A stretch of DNA of 64,000 nt from Bacteroidota bacterium (GCA_021813905.1 JAKAJH010000003.1:68106-132105); one strand, 5' to 3'. Shown: positions 35,116 to 44,814, counted from the first letter of the stretch. The notes: a model not told the origin generated them from the sequence alone. Program-made: numbers and translations.

Positions 35116-36106
35116 GGGCAGCTCTCCGGCGTTTCCAGACGGAAACGGCCATCGTGACGGCGGCGACCATGCTGCTGGTGGATGCCTTGTTCCTGCCTGC
35201 CAGGTCGAAGGCCACACCATGATCGGGCGACGTGCGGATGATCTGCAATCCCGCCGAGAAATTCACCCCCGTATCAAAGCCGGACATCTTCATCGGGATC
35301 AATCCTTGGTCGTGGTACATCGCCAGGATCGCGTCGAACCGGCGATAGGCGTGCGTTCCGAAGAACGCGTCGGCCGGGAATGGACCTTCGACTGAATGTC
35401 CCTCCGCGCGGAGTTTCTCCACCGCGGGTCCGACGATGTCCCGGTCCTCGACGCCGATGTGGCCGTTCTCACCCGCATGCGGATTAAGACCGAGGACCGC
35501 GATGTTCGGCTTCCGGATGCCGAAATCGCGCTTGAGTGCGGCCAGGAGGATCGATCCTTTTTCCACCAGCTTTTCGGTGGACAGCTGGTCGGGAACCGAC
35601 CGGAGGGGGGCATGGACCGTGGCGAGCGCCACGCGCATGGTCTTGCCGGCAAGAACCATCAGCACCCGGCGCGAGCGGCTCAGAAGTGCTACCATCTCCG
35701 TCTGGCCGGGAAAGTCATATCCGGCGAGGTGCAGACCTTCCTTTGACACCGGCGCGGTGACCATCGCGGCGACTTTCCGCTGAACGCACAGCTCGACTGC
35801 TTTCTCGATGGCGGTCCCCGCGGAGCGGCCCGCGACGCGTGCTGTGCGGCCGAACGTGACGTCGGCCCCGATCCCATCCCCGACGTCCAGCACGGGGATA
35901 CCGCGCTTCGGGATGATGGTCAGCGTGGTCTTCTCGAATGTCGTGCGGATGCGGAGCAATCCCGCCGTATGACGCAAGACGTCGAGGGGTCCGACGAGCA
36001 CCGGAGTGCAGATGCGCCGGACGGACGGATCGAGAGCGGCCTTAATGGCGATCTCGGGTCCGATCCCGTTGAAGTCGCCGAGGGTGATCGCAATGAGGGG
36101 CTTCAC
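35108..36106 (-). CDS. pdxA: 4-hydroxythreonine-4-phosphate dehydrogenase PdxA
   Basis: The 332-residue enzyme oxidises 4-phosphohydroxy-threonine in pyridoxal-phosphate synthesis. Motifs are I-T-L-G-D-F-N-G-I-G-P-E, V-T-A-P-V-S-K-E, G-L-N-P-H-A-G-E-N-G-H-I-G and Y-H-D-Q-G-L-I-P-M-K, with R-T-S-P-D-H-G in the C-terminal part. The metal-binding histidines are intact. It overlaps the GWxTD gene stop by 4 bp upstream and ftsE by 8 bp downstream, so it sits in the middle of a tightly packed operon. Confidence 0.96.
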   Translation of the reverse strand: MKPLIAITLGDFNGIGPEIAIKAALDPSVRRICTPVLVGPLDVLRHTAGLLRIRTTFEKTTLTIIPKRGIPVLDVGDGIGADVTFGRTARVAGRSAGTAIEKAVELCVQRKVAAMVTAPVSKEGLHLAGYDFPGQTEMVALLSRSRRVLMVLAGKTMRVALATVHAPLRSVPDQLSTEKLVEKGSILLAALKRDFGIRKPNIAVLGLNPHAGENGHIGVEDRDIVGPAVEKLRAEGHSVEGPFPADAFFGTHAYRRFDAILAMYHDQGLIPMKMSGFDTGVNFSAGLQIIRTSPDHGVAFDLAGRNKASTSSMVAAVTMAVSVWKRRRAAHD

Positions 36107-37440
36107 TGGTTCTCCACGTGCGACAGGACGTACGTTCCTGTCCCGTCAGGATCCGAAAAGACGAACACTTTCCGCAGGCGATGATATGTCCAGGTTTCCG
36201 TCGGGATCGTGCCGGGTTTCAGGGACCGCTCGACGAGAGACGGACTGCCAAACAGGATCAGGATCCGACCCCGGTCGGTCTTGTATCCGTCCATCGCGTC
36301 GCGCGTGGAATATTGCCGGACGGCCTCATCGACGCGTCGGTAATACTCGGTCATGACGGGATTGAATGCGCGGGTGGAATCGGGATTGCGCTTTCGCCAG
36401 AACTCCCGGAAGCGGGCAAGCCGCTGCTCGGTGCTCCCGCTGGTCAGTGCATCCATTTCCTCGGGCGTGGCGATATGCTTGAGCGCCTCCACGGCCAGCG
36501 ACTGATCGTTCAACGACCGGGGCCGATTCGGCCAGAACACGTCGAACAACGTCCGGGATTCCGCGATTCCTCCGCCGGTATCAGCGGAAACGCTGAGGGA
36601 AAAGGAGCCGGGATACAGGCGCTGCAAAGGCAGCGGAATGAACACCGTGCTGAAGAGCGAATCGCTTCGGATCGAGTACCGCGGACGATCGGCAACCGAA
36701 ACGGGGCGGATGATGCCACGCTCCACTTGTGCCGTCGAGTCACTGAAGGACTGCTTCTCATACATCCGATCAGGACGGTCCGATTCGAGCTTCCACCGGA
36801 TGCCGCCGGCAAGCGGAACCGAGAACTCCATCAACGCCCCTCCGGATTCACCGAAGAGGACTCGTCCGCCGCGGTTCAGCGGGACGAACGTGGTGTCCGA
36901 CCCGGGCCCGGATGCGGCGAAGATCGGATGGGTGAAGCGGATCCGTGCCCGCGGGGCCGGGACGGTCAGCTCTTCTTCGTGGTTCGTGAACGACCGGCCG
37001 GACTCCTGGTCGCGCGCTTCGAGGGTCAGGCGGTACGTGCCGGGTGCGGCGTGGAATGATACCATGCCTTCGAGGTCTCCTGACATCTCTCCCTCACGCA
37101 CCGGATTTGTCCGGTTGATCTCGATGGGATGCGTGGAGCTGAGTACCGTACCGTCGGTCGTGTGATGCAGTTCGATGACCACCAGACCGCGCGCCTCGTA
37201 CTGTTCGTATCCCTGCGGCGACTGCCCGCGCACAAACGTGAGGAAGGCGGGGCTGATGCGGTATGTGATGCACACCAGCGATGTATCGGCGTTTGGCTGC
37301 AGCAGAATATCCGTGCCGTACGTGATCGGCTGTAAGGTCCGTCCGCCCGGCGGCGAGGGGAAATCCTGCGACGGCGCGAACGCTGTGACGGAAAGAAGAA
37401 GCAGAAAAACGATGAAGCCCGGAGAGGAGTGACGTTTCAT
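36103..37440 (-). CDS. GWxTD-domain exported protein
   Basis: The 445-residue protein has a signal peptide (F-I-V-F-L-L-L-L-S-V-T-A-F-A). A large beta-rich central region follows. The C-terminal GWxTD domain is recognised by F-R-E-F-W-R-K-R-N-P-D and then D-G-Y-K-T-D-R-G-R-I-L-I-L-F-G. The defining W is replaced by Y (GYKTD), and later T-E-T-W-T-Y matches the family. Its function is not known; the family occurs in the FCB group and Acidobacteria. The start could be 37440 or 37449 (3 more residues); the promoter at 37468-37496 allows both. Confidence 0.85.
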   Translation of the reverse strand: MKRHSSPGFIVFLLLLSVTAFAPSQDFPSPPGGRTLQPITYGTDILLQPNADTSLVCITYRISPAFLTFVRGQSPQGYEQYEARGLVVIELHHTTDGTVLSSTHPIEINRTNPVREGEMSGDLEGMVSFHAAPGTYRLTLEARDQESGRSFTNHEEELTVPAPRARIRFTHPIFAASGPGSDTTFVPLNRGGRVLFGESGGALMEFSVPLAGGIRWKLESDRPDRMYEKQSFSDSTAQVERGIIRPVSVADRPRYSIRSDSLFSTVFIPLPLQRLYPGSFSLSVSADTGGGIAESRTLFDVFWPNRPRSLNDQSLAVEALKHIATPEEMDALTSGSTEQRLARFREFWRKRNPDSTRAFNPVMTEYYRRVDEAVRQYSTRDAMDGYKTDRGRILILFGSPSLVERSLKPGTIPTETWTYHRLRKVFVFSDPDGTGTYVLSHVENQ

Positions 37441-37467
37441 ATGGATCATTTTCCCGACGATAACGCC

Positions 37468-37496
37468 AACATACACAGAAAGGCCCCCAAAGGCAA
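37468..37496 (-). promoter_or_regulatory. Promoter of the GWxTD-pdxA-ftsE operon
   Basis: Minus-strand TTGCCT (37491-37496), 17 bp and TATGTT (37468-37473) lie between the pepA stop and the GWxTD start. They predict +1 near 37461. Confidence 0.6.
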
Positions 37497-37508
37497 AATG
37501 CCCGAGGC

Positions 37509-38996
37509 TCACTTCCAGCGGCGGAGGAACTCCGTGAGCAGCCGGACACCAACGCCCGAGGCACCTTTCGGAACGTACTCGCCGGCATCCTCGATGATCG
37601 CAGTCCCGGCGATGTCCAGGTGGACCCACGGATACTTGCCGATGAACTTCCGGAGGAACCAGCCGGCAGTGATGGCACCGGCCCATCGTCCGCCGACGTT
37701 CTTCACGTCCGCAACGTCACTCCGGATCAGCTTCTCATATTCATCGAACAGCGGCAGCTCCCACACCCGTTCGTACGTCGCTGTTCCGGCGTCGCGGAGT
37801 CGGTTCATCAGCGGTCGATCCGTTCCCATCATGCCGGTGGCGTGGTGGCCAAGTGCAACGACGACCGCGCCCGTCAACGTTGCCAGATCGATGACGGCGG
37901 CGGGACGGTAGCGTTCGGCATAGCTGAGCGCGTCGGCAAGAATCAGGCGTCCTTCAGCGTCGGTGTTGTCCACCTCGGACGTCTTTCCATTCAGATGGCG
38001 GATGATATCGCCGGGCTTGATGGCACTGCCGCTGGGCATATTCTCGACGGCGGGGATCAATCCGACAAGGTGCACCGGGAGCTTGAGCTGAGCGACGGCT
38101 TCGAACGTCCCGATGACCGCCGCCGCACCGGCCATGTCCATCTTCATCTCCGCCATTCCGGCGGACGGCTTGATCGAGATCCCGCCGGAATCGAAGCACA
38201 CGCCTTTGCCGACCAGAACGACCGGCTTTTTCTCTTTCCGTCCGTATTCAAGCGTGATGAAACGGGGAGGACGGCTGCTTCCCTGGGCAACGGCGAGTAC
38301 ACCACCCATGCCGAGTTCGCGGATCTGCGATTCGTTCAGGATCGTCGCTGAATATCCGCACCGGTGCGCAGACTCTTCCGCAGCGGCGGCAAGTGTTTCG
38401 GGGTACACTTCGCCCGCAGGCGCATTGCCCAGGTCCCGGGCCAGCATAGTGGCGTGGCTGACGATCGCCGCACGCGTCATCGCCTTCCGTGCACCGGCGA
38501 GGTGTGATCGGCGCTCGAGGGCAAACGTGAGGCGTGACAGCGGCGGACCATCCTCTTCGTCCTTCGTCGTCCGGTACTTGTCGTACCGGTACGACGCCAG
38601 CAAGGCGCCTTCCGTCAGGGCCGAAACGACATCGTCTCGTTTCATGCCGGTTGCGGGGACGAAGACGACGGCGGATTCCGCGCGCAGGGAGCGGACCCTC
38701 TTCATCGCCGTGGCAGCGGCCCGGCGGATTGATTCCGCCCGGATCGAGCGCTGCATGCCCAATCCGACAAGGAGCACGCGCCGGAATGCTTGGGCCCGGG
38801 ATGGGTAGAGTACAGCGGTTTCGCCCGTCTTTCCCGCGAAATCGCCGAGGTCGGTCACCCGGCGTACCTGGGCCCCGATTACGGGCGTGAGGAGCTTGAT
38901 CTCCGATCGGAGAGCGGGTTTGTCCTGCGGAACGAAGCGGATGACGATGTCCGCAGTGGCTGAGCGCAGCGATACCGCTTGAATGTCAGGAGTCAT
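37509..38996 (-). CDS. pepA: Leucyl aminopeptidase (M17 family)
   Basis: The 495-residue cytosolic metalloexopeptidase carries all signature segments. L-V-G-K-G-V-C-F-D-S-G-G-I-S-I-K-P holds the catalytic lysine and first metal ligands. E-M-K-M-D-M-A-G-A-A comes next, then N-T-D-A-E-G-R-L-I-L-A-D with the metal and bicarbonate-binding residues. Length and N-terminal domain fit M17. It follows nrnA after 12 bp, and a separate promoter lies after it for the GWxTD gene. Confidence 0.95.
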   Translation of the reverse strand: MTPDIQAVSLRSATADIVIRFVPQDKPALRSEIKLLTPVIGAQVRRVTDLGDFAGKTGETAVLYPSRAQAFRRVLLVGLGMQRSIRAESIRRAAATAMKRVRSLRAESAVVFVPATGMKRDDVVSALTEGALLASYRYDKYRTTKDEEDGPPLSRLTFALERRSHLAGARKAMTRAAIVSHATMLARDLGNAPAGEVYPETLAAAAEESAHRCGYSATILNESQIRELGMGGVLAVAQGSSRPPRFITLEYGRKEKKPVVLVGKGVCFDSGGISIKPSAGMAEMKMDMAGAAAVIGTFEAVAQLKLPVHLVGLIPAVENMPSGSAIKPGDIIRHLNGKTSEVDNTDAEGRLILADALSYAERYRPAAVIDLATLTGAVVVALGHHATGMMGTDRPLMNRLRDAGTATYERVWELPLFDEYEKLIRSDVADVKNVGGRWAGAITAGWFLRKFIGKYPWVHLDIAGTAIIEDAGEYVPKGASGVGVRLLTEFLRRWK

Positions 38997-39008
38997 AGTC
39001 GCCGGGAT

Positions 39009-39995
39009 CTAGGGGAGAAATTGGGGGACTTCCGCGAGCACGCGGGAAATCGCTTCGGACAGCGTGGCACCGGTTATGCGTGCGCCCGCGGCGTTGCGAT
39101 GCCCGTTCCCGCCGAACCGCTTCGCCAGTTCATTGATCGGGATAGCGCCCTTGGAACGGAAGCTGACCTTGATGCAGTCGGGGAGTTCGCTGAACATGAG
39201 CCCGACTTCGACGCCACGGATGGTAAGCGTGTAGGGCACGAACGCGTCGGTGTCGGCTTCGTTTGTTCCGGTTTCGCGGAACATCTCGCGGGAAACGCTC
39301 ATGTATACCACGCGGCCGTCACAAGCCGATTGCAGCCCGGCCAGCATACGCCCGAGCAACTGGAGGCGGCCGATCGATCCCCGCTCGTACACTTCCTCGT
39401 ACGTCGCCGAGGGATCCGCGCCGCGGTCGAGAAGATCGGCGATGATCCGATGAATCGATCCGTCGGTCTTGGGGAAACGGAACGATCCGGTATCCGTCAT
39501 GATCGCGACGTAGAGTGAAGTTGCGATGAGCTGCGTGACGGCATCGGGATCCGCGGACCGGATCAGATCATACAGGATCTGTCCCGTCGCTGCCGCATGA
39601 TCATCCAGGATCGCGATATCCGCAAATCGGTCGGGATCAAGGTGATGGTCGATGCAGACCTTTCGTGCGTGTGAGCGGCGAACGGCCTCTTCCATCTGTC
39701 CGAGGCGTCCGAGGTGGTTAATGTCCAGAACCACGATGACATCCGCACGGTCGATCAGTTCGCGGTGTGTTGCCGGGTCGTAGCGCAACACCGGATGGAT
39801 CGCGTCAAGGAAGGTGTAGTTCCAGGGAGTGTCATCCGCGTTCAGGATGGCAACCTCTTTGCCGCGGGCGCGAAGCCAGAGCGCAAGCGCGCACTCGCTT
39901 CCGATCGCGTCACCGTCCGGGTTCACATGGGTGGTGAGGACGAAACGTCGGGCGCTCCCGACGAGTACGTGGAACTGCTGAGCAGGAGTGGTCAC
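39009..39995 (-). CDS. DHH-family NanoRNase / pAp phosphatase (NrnA-like)
   Basis: The 328-residue phosphoesterase degrades very short RNAs and 3'-phosphoadenosine 5'-phosphate. The DHH domain shows T-H-V-N-P-D-G-D-A-I-G-S-E, V-L-D-I-N-H and C-I-D-H-H-L-D-P. The DHHA1 domain ends with F-G-G-N-G-H-R-N-A-A-G-A, the substrate-binding glycine and histidine motif. The GTG at 39995 is preferred since GGAG lies four bases before it and homology begins after it; the frame extends to 40073 through a hairpin region. pepA follows after 12 bp. Confidence 0.88.
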   Translation of the reverse strand: MTTPAQQFHVLVGSARRFVLTTHVNPDGDAIGSECALALWLRARGKEVAILNADDTPWNYTFLDAIHPVLRYDPATHRELIDRADVIVVLDINHLGRLGQMEEAVRRSHARKVCIDHHLDPDRFADIAILDDHAAATGQILYDLIRSADPDAVTQLIATSLYVAIMTDTGSFRFPKTDGSIHRIIADLLDRGADPSATYEEVYERGSIGRLQLLGRMLAGLQSACDGRVVYMSVSREMFRETGTNEADTDAFVPYTLTIRGVEVGLMFSELPDCIKVSFRSKGAIPINELAKRFGGNGHRNAAGARITGATLSEAISRVLAEVPQFLP

Positions 39996-40022
39996 GAGGC
40001 TCCGACTATTGGGGCCGGCGGC

Positions 40023-40063
40023 AAAGAAGAAGGGTGTGATCCCGGCCCACGAAACCACACCCT
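40023..40063 (-). terminator. Probable terminator between korB and nrnA
   Basis: On the minus strand an 8-bp stem (AGGGTGTG and CACACCCT, plus-strand 40031-40038 and 40056-40063) with a 17-nt loop is followed by TCTTCTTT. The large loop and interrupted T-run make it a moderate call. Confidence 0.5.
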
Positions 40064-40085
40064 CCAGAAACAACGTTCAACGGTG

Positions 40086-41138
40086 CTACTGAATGATCCA
40101 CGTCTCGCCGGACGCCAGCAGCTTCGCGATGTCTCCGGCGCCGCGCTTCTCGCGGGCGAACTCGATCTGACGCTGCATCTCAGATTCGTACGATGGACGG
40201 GCAATCGACAGGAAGATGCCGACGGGACGCGGAAGCGACGGTTTGTACGTCATGTCCGCCAGAATGAACGACAGCGTTGTGTCCTGTTCGTTGTGCACGA
40301 GCAGGTCGTTGACGGAGTATTTGCCGTCGGCGAGAGAGACCACCTCCGGTGTGAATCCGTTCAGCCGGATCCCCTTGTCGCGCTGCTTCCCGAACACCAG
40401 CGGCTTCCCGTGTTCCAGATAGACCACGTTGTCGTCCCGGGTTTCTTTTTCCGTGAAGGCGAAGAACGCTCCATCGTTGAAGACGCTGCAATTCTGGTAC
40501 ACTTCGACGAAGGAGGTGCCTTTATGCTCCGCGGCGCGTTTCAGCATAGCCTGAAGGTGCTTGGGATCGCGGTCCAGCGTCCGCGCGACGAATGTCGCGC
40601 TTGCTCCGAGGGCCAGCGAAGCCGGATTGAACGGATAATCCAGCGAGCCGTACGGAGTTGATTTCGTGACCTTGCCGAGCTCCGAAGTCGGCGAATACTG
40701 ACCCTTCGTCAGGCCATAGATCTGGTTGTTGAAGAGCAGGACGTTGACATCGATGTTTCGTCGGAGAAGGTGGATGAGGTGATTCCCGCCGATGCTCATC
40801 CCGTCGCCGTCGCCGGTCACGACCCAGACAGAGAGGTCGGGCCGGGCAAGCTTGACGCCGGAAGCGATGGCGGTCGCGCGGCCATGAATACTGTGGAAGC
40901 CGTATGTCTCCATGTAATACGGGAACCGGCTCGAGCATCCGATGCCGGAAATGAAGACGATCCGGTGGCGCGGGATACCAAGGTCGGGCATGATCCGCTG
41001 TGCCTGGGCAAGAATCGAGTAGTCGCCGCACCCCGGACACCAGCGGACATCCTGATCGCTCTGGAAATCTTTGGCGGTATACTTCGGTGCGGGTGTCGAT
41101 GCGCCGCTTGTGATAATCTGATCAACCAGCTGTGACAT
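40086..41138 (-). CDS. korB: 2-oxoacid:ferredoxin oxidoreductase, beta subunit
   Basis: The 350-residue subunit binds thiamine diphosphate and the 4Fe-4S cluster. Cysteines lie in W-C-P-G-C-G-D-Y, G-I-G-C-S-S-R-F and Y-Q-N-C-S-V-F. The ThDP/Mg motif is TGDGDGMSIGGNH followed by L-L-F-N-N. With the alpha-gamma subunit it interconverts 2-oxoglutarate and succinyl-CoA using ferredoxin. 2-oxoglutarate rather than pyruvate is inferred from the two-subunit layout. The ATG at 41138 follows the korA stop by 13 bp. Confidence 0.9.
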   Translation of the reverse strand: MSQLVDQIITSGASTPAPKYTAKDFQSDQDVRWCPGCGDYSILAQAQRIMPDLGIPRHRIVFISGIGCSSRFPYYMETYGFHSIHGRATAIASGVKLARPDLSVWVVTGDGDGMSIGGNHLIHLLRRNIDVNVLLFNNQIYGLTKGQYSPTSELGKVTKSTPYGSLDYPFNPASLALGASATFVARTLDRDPKHLQAMLKRAAEHKGTSFVEVYQNCSVFNDGAFFAFTEKETRDDNVVYLEHGKPLVFGKQRDKGIRLNGFTPEVVSLADGKYSVNDLLVHNEQDTTLSFILADMTYKPSLPRPVGIFLSIARPSYESEMQRQIEFAREKRGAGDIAKLLASGETWIIQ

Positions 41139-41151
41139 TCGTGCTCTCCTC

Positions 41152-42990
41152 TCAGTAACTGCGCAACATCTCTTCGATCTTCCGCTCGATCTCAACGGCC
41201 TTGAACGGCAGGCCCTGGATCTTGTTCAGCCCGACGGCCGGCACCAGATATCGGGACCGAAGGACCTTGACGAGCTGGCCGTTGTTGATCTCCGGCACGA
41301 GTACCAGCTTGAACTGTGACAGAATCTCGCCGACGTTCTTCGGCATCGGATTCAGGTGCCGCAAATGCAGATGCGACACCGAGTGGCCCGCCGCACGGTG
41401 CTTCAGGACGGCCGACCGGATGGCGCCGTAGGTGCTTCCCCAGCCGACCACCAGGAGCGTGCCTTTCGGATCTCCGTCCACTTCGGCCGCGGGAATGTCG
41501 TTGGCGATGCGCTCCACCTTTTCTGCGCGGAGCTTAATCATCAATTCATGATTCGCGGGCTCGTAGTTTACGTTGCCTGTCTGATGCTGCTTTTCAATGC
41601 CGCCGATGCGGTGTTCCAGTCCCGGCGTACCGGGAATCGCCCAGGGACGTGCGAGGGTCGCCTCATCGCGCAGGTACGGCATGAAGGTGTCCGGGTTCGT
41701 GTGGAACGTGGGGGAGATGTCGGGAAGCGCATTGACATCCGGGATTAGCCACGGCTCGGAGCCGTTTCCCAGATAACCGTCGGTCAGACAGATGACGGGG
41801 GTCATGTATTTGATGGCGATGCGACTGGCTTCGAAGGCGGCGTTGAAACAGTCCGAGGGCGTGCACGCGGCAACGACGGGGATGGGTGCTTCACCGTTGC
41901 GGCCGTAAAGCGCCTGCAGAAGGTCGGCCTGCTCCGTCTTGGTGGGAAGGCCTGTACTCGGTCCGCCGCGCTGCACATTGACAACCACGAGCGGGAGTTC
42001 GACCATCACGGCCAGACCCAGCGCTTCCGTCTTGAGCGCCAGACCGGGACCGCTCGTCGTCGTTGCGCCGAGGGCTCCGGCGAATGACGCGCCGATCGCC
42101 GACGTGATGCCGGCGATCTCATCTTCCGCCTGGAATGTCTTCACGCCGAAATTCTTGTGGATCGATAGCTCGTGCAGGATGTCGCTCGCCGGTGTGATCG
42201 GATAGCTGCCGAGGAAGAGATCCAGCCTGGCTTTGGACGCGGCGGCCATGAGGCCCCAGGCGGTGGCCTGGTTGCCGGTGATGTTCCGATACCGTCCGGG
42301 CTTCAGCTTCGCCGGAGCAACCTCGTAGCGGACCTTGAAGATTTCGGTGGTCTCGCCGAAATTCCAGCCGGCTTTCAGCACCCTCGAATTCGCTTCGCGA
42401 ATTTCCGGTTTCTTCGCGAACTTTTCGTTGATCCATTGCAGCGTGGGTTCGAGCGGCCGGTTGTACATCCAGTACATCATCCCCAGTGCAAAAAAGTTCT
42501 TCGAGCGGTCCACCAGCTTGCTCGACAGGTTCAGATCCTGCAAAGCAAGCTCGGTCAGCTTTGTGATATCGACTTCGTAGACCTGGTACTTCTCCAGGGA
42601 GTCGTCGCGCAGCGGATTCGATTCATAACCGGCGAGCTTGAGATTCTTGTCGTTGAAGCCTTCCGTGTTCGCGATGATGGCTCCGCCGTCAACAAGCGAT
42701 GTCAGGTTGACCTTCAGTGCCGCGGCGTTCATGGCCACGAGGACATCGCAGCTGTCGCCGGGAGTGTTGATCTCTGTGCTGCCGAAGTGGATCTGAAAGC
42801 CGCTGACGCCGAACAGCGTTCCCTGCGGCGCGCGGATCTCCGCCGGATAGTCGGGGAGCGTACTCAGGTCGTTCCCGAGGATGGCGGTCGTGTTGGTGAA
42901 CTGTGTTCCGGTCAGCTGCATTCCGTCGCCGGAATCTCCGGCGAAACGGATGGTGACCTCGTCAAGATTCTGTGTGCTTTTTGATGCCAT
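41152..42990 (-). CDS. korA: 2-oxoacid:ferredoxin oxidoreductase, fused gamma-alpha subunit
   Basis: The 612-residue protein joins a gamma domain (residues about 10-185, starting [14 protein letters not shown]) to the alpha pyrimidine-binding part. That part contains [31 protein letters not shown] and [13 protein letters not shown]. The fused architecture with a separate beta subunit is typical of KorAB in the Bacteroidota and the reductive TCA cycle of Chlorobi. No ferredoxin gene is adjacent. It has its own promoter at 43039-43067. Confidence 0.93.
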   Translation of the reverse strand: MASKSTQNLDEVTIRFAGDSGDGMQLTGTQFTNTTAILGNDLSTLPDYPAEIRAPQGTLFGVSGFQIHFGSTEINTPGDSCDVLVAMNAAALKVNLTSLVDGGAIIANTEGFNDKNLKLAGYESNPLRDDSLEKYQVYEVDITKLTELALQDLNLSSKLVDRSKNFFALGMMYWMYNRPLEPTLQWINEKFAKKPEIREANSRVLKAGWNFGETTEIFKVRYEVAPAKLKPGRYRNITGNQATAWGLMAAASKARLDLFLGSYPITPASDILHELSIHKNFGVKTFQAEDEIAGITSAIGASFAGALGATTTSGPGLALKTEALGLAVMVELPLVVVNVQRGGPSTGLPTKTEQADLLQALYGRNGEAPIPVVAACTPSDCFNAAFEASRIAIKYMTPVICLTDGYLGNGSEPWLIPDVNALPDISPTFHTNPDTFMPYLRDEATLARPWAIPGTPGLEHRIGGIEKQHQTGNVNYEPANHELMIKLRAEKVERIANDIPAAEVDGDPKGTLLVVGWGSTYGAIRSAVLKHRAAGHSVSHLHLRHLNPMPKNVGEILSQFKLVLVPEINNGQLVKVLRSRYLVPAVGLNKIQGLPFKAVEIERKIEEMLRSY

Positions 42991-43038
42991 ACGGCATGAG
43001 TTCCTTCAACAACGTCAAAAATGAGATTTTCGTGTCAA

Positions 43039-43067
43039 AATGTAGCCAAAACTGCACGGAAACGCAA
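43039..43067 (-). promoter_or_regulatory. Promoter of korAB
   Basis: Minus-strand TTGCGT (43062-43067), 17 bp and TACATT (43039-43044) predict +1 near 43032 and a 42-nt leader before korA. Confidence 0.65.
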
Positions 43068-43144
43068 GGTTTCGAGCTTCCTGTAAACCAATTATAGAAC
43101 AGAAAGCCGAAACCGCCGATTCCTATTTGATGCAGGGACAGGAC

Positions 43145-44776
43145 TTACGGTGCAATCGAGCGGAACACGCGCAGGAAGTTCCCGCCGAGGATCTTCCGAA
43201 CGTCCTCACGCGAGTAGCCGTGCTTCAAGAGCGCTTCGGTCAGTGCGGGAAAACGCGAGACATTCTCAAGACCCACAACCGTGGAGCCGGAGAATCCGTC
43301 GAAGTCGGATCCGAGGGCGATGTGATCGATCCCGGCGACATCGCGGATGTGGTCGATATGCTGGATGACCGTGGCGATCGTTGCGGTGCCGGTCGATGTG
43401 AGGAAGGGAGGATAGAAATCGACTCCCACCACGCCGCCCGCAGCGGCAATGGCGCGAAGCTGGTCGTCCGACAGATTCCGGTAGTGGTTCCGGACGGCGC
43501 TCGCTCCTGAATGGGAGGCGATGATGGGATGGGTGGTGATGGAAAGGATATCGCTGACAGTCTTTATGCCGACGTGTGAGACGTCGATCAGGACGCCGAG
43601 GGAATCAAGCGTCCGGATCACCTGCCGGCCGAAATCGCTGAGGCCGACCGTGGCCGACCGGGCATCGGCCGCAGAGACGGCCCAACTGGTGCTGTTGTTC
43701 CATGTGATGGTGAAGACCCGCATGCCACGGTGGTAGAGGTCGATCAGGTGATCGAGACTCTCATCGATGGAGTGTCCGCCTTCCACCAGGATGACCGCAC
43801 CGATCCGTCTCTGTCTTCCCAGGATGTCGATCGAATCGGCGGTCGTCGCGATAGCGATCTGATCCGCATTGCGGGAGAATTGAGCTTTCAGGGAGTCGAG
43901 ATAGCGCACCGTCATGGGGTAGTAGGGGGTGAGACTCGGATCGATCCAGACGGAAAAGCACATCGCGTCTGCGCCGCCGTCGCGCAACCGCGGAATATCG
44001 GTGTGATGCGTCGTGTTGCGCACCCCGATCTGGTAGGTGAATCCGCTCCCGGCAATCTGCTCGAGGACATCGTCGTGCAGATCGACTACGAATGCGGCGT
44101 CGTGGATCGTGGTGAAGGACTGTTCGATCTGCGTCCCGTCGAGAAGCGGTGCGTTCGTCGTGTCCGGCTCGTAGAGGAGCGAGGTGCCGATCACACGAAC
44201 GGAATCCGACGTCAGCGCCGAGCGGGCGGAGAGCGACGGTGCCGGACCGCCGCGCGTGATGCCTCCGAAACCGCCGCGGCCGCCTCCGTCAAGCTGCACC
44301 ATCTTTCGCGTGATCCGCCGGCCGTCCATCTCGATGCTGTAGAACAGGACGCCTGCGCTTCCGGATGTCCGCCACTCGATCTCGTACGATCCGGCAGGGA
44401 GCATGAGTTCGCGCTGATCAAGGAGCTGCCCGAGAATGGTATGGACTGTCAGCCGGACCGGGGACATTTGTGCCACGAAAAACGGGATGCGCGTGGACGG
44501 GTTGAACGGATTGGGATAGTTCTGTGCGAGGGCAAAGGATGACGGAGAGACAGCCGGGGCATCGTCGACACCGCTTGTCCCGATGGAAAGCGACCATGCG
44601 CCGGACGCATCGGTCCGGGTGGTGTCGAGGAGAGTACCGTCCATGGTCGTCACCGTGATGAGTGCGCCGGCGAGGGGAGCGCCCGTCGTTCGGACGACTG
44701 CGGTACCGCGGAGCGTGACGGGACCGGCGGTGAGAGATCCGGTCAGAAGGAGAATGAAGAGGAGGAGACGTTTCAT
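43145..44776 (-). CDS. Exported M19 membrane dipeptidase with an internal T9SS-type sorting domain
   Basis: The 543-residue protein has an unusual order. A signal peptide (1-18) is followed by a carboxypeptidase-regulatory-like beta domain (about 20-66). A full T9SS type A-like domain comes next (86-163), from Q-N-Y-P-N-P-F-N-P-S-T to R-I-T-R-K-M-V-Q-L. A Gly-rich linker leads to the M19 peptidase (about 228-543). The peptidase keeps the metal residues: V-D-L-H-D-D-V, Glu in L-V-E-G-G-H-S, I-D-V-S-H-V-G, I-A-S-H-S-G-A and L-G-S-D-F-D-G. Sorting domains normally sit at the extreme C-terminus. It is the last gene of the surface operon. Confidence 0.88.
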   Translation of the reverse strand: MKRLLLFILLLTGSLTAGPVTLRGTAVVRTTGAPLAGALITVTTMDGTLLDTTRTDASGAWSLSIGTSGVDDAPAVSPSSFALAQNYPNPFNPSTRIPFFVAQMSPVRLTVHTILGQLLDQRELMLPAGSYEIEWRTSGSAGVLFYSIEMDGRRITRKMVQLDGGGRGGFGGITRGGPAPSLSARSALTSDSVRVIGTSLLYEPDTTNAPLLDGTQIEQSFTTIHDAAFVVDLHDDVLEQIAGSGFTYQIGVRNTTHHTDIPRLRDGGADAMCFSVWIDPSLTPYYPMTVRYLDSLKAQFSRNADQIAIATTADSIDILGRQRRIGAVILVEGGHSIDESLDHLIDLYHRGMRVFTITWNNSTSWAVSAADARSATVGLSDFGRQVIRTLDSLGVLIDVSHVGIKTVSDILSITTHPIIASHSGASAVRNHYRNLSDDQLRAIAAAGGVVGVDFYPPFLTSTGTATIATVIQHIDHIRDVAGIDHIALGSDFDGFSGSTVVGLENVSRFPALTEALLKHGYSREDVRKILGGNFLRVFRSIAP

Positions 44777-44791
44777 GCGATGCGGCGGGCC

Positions 44792-44814
44792 CCCGGTCCG
44801 ATGGATGGACCGGG
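44792..44814 (-). other. Intergenic stem-loop between the PorV-like and dipeptidase genes
   Basis: CCCGGTCC (44792-44799) and GGACCGGG (44807-44814) form a perfect 8-bp stem with a 7-nt loop, without a T-run. In a polycistronic message it could stabilise the upstream part or mark a processing site rather than terminate. Confidence 0.5.
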
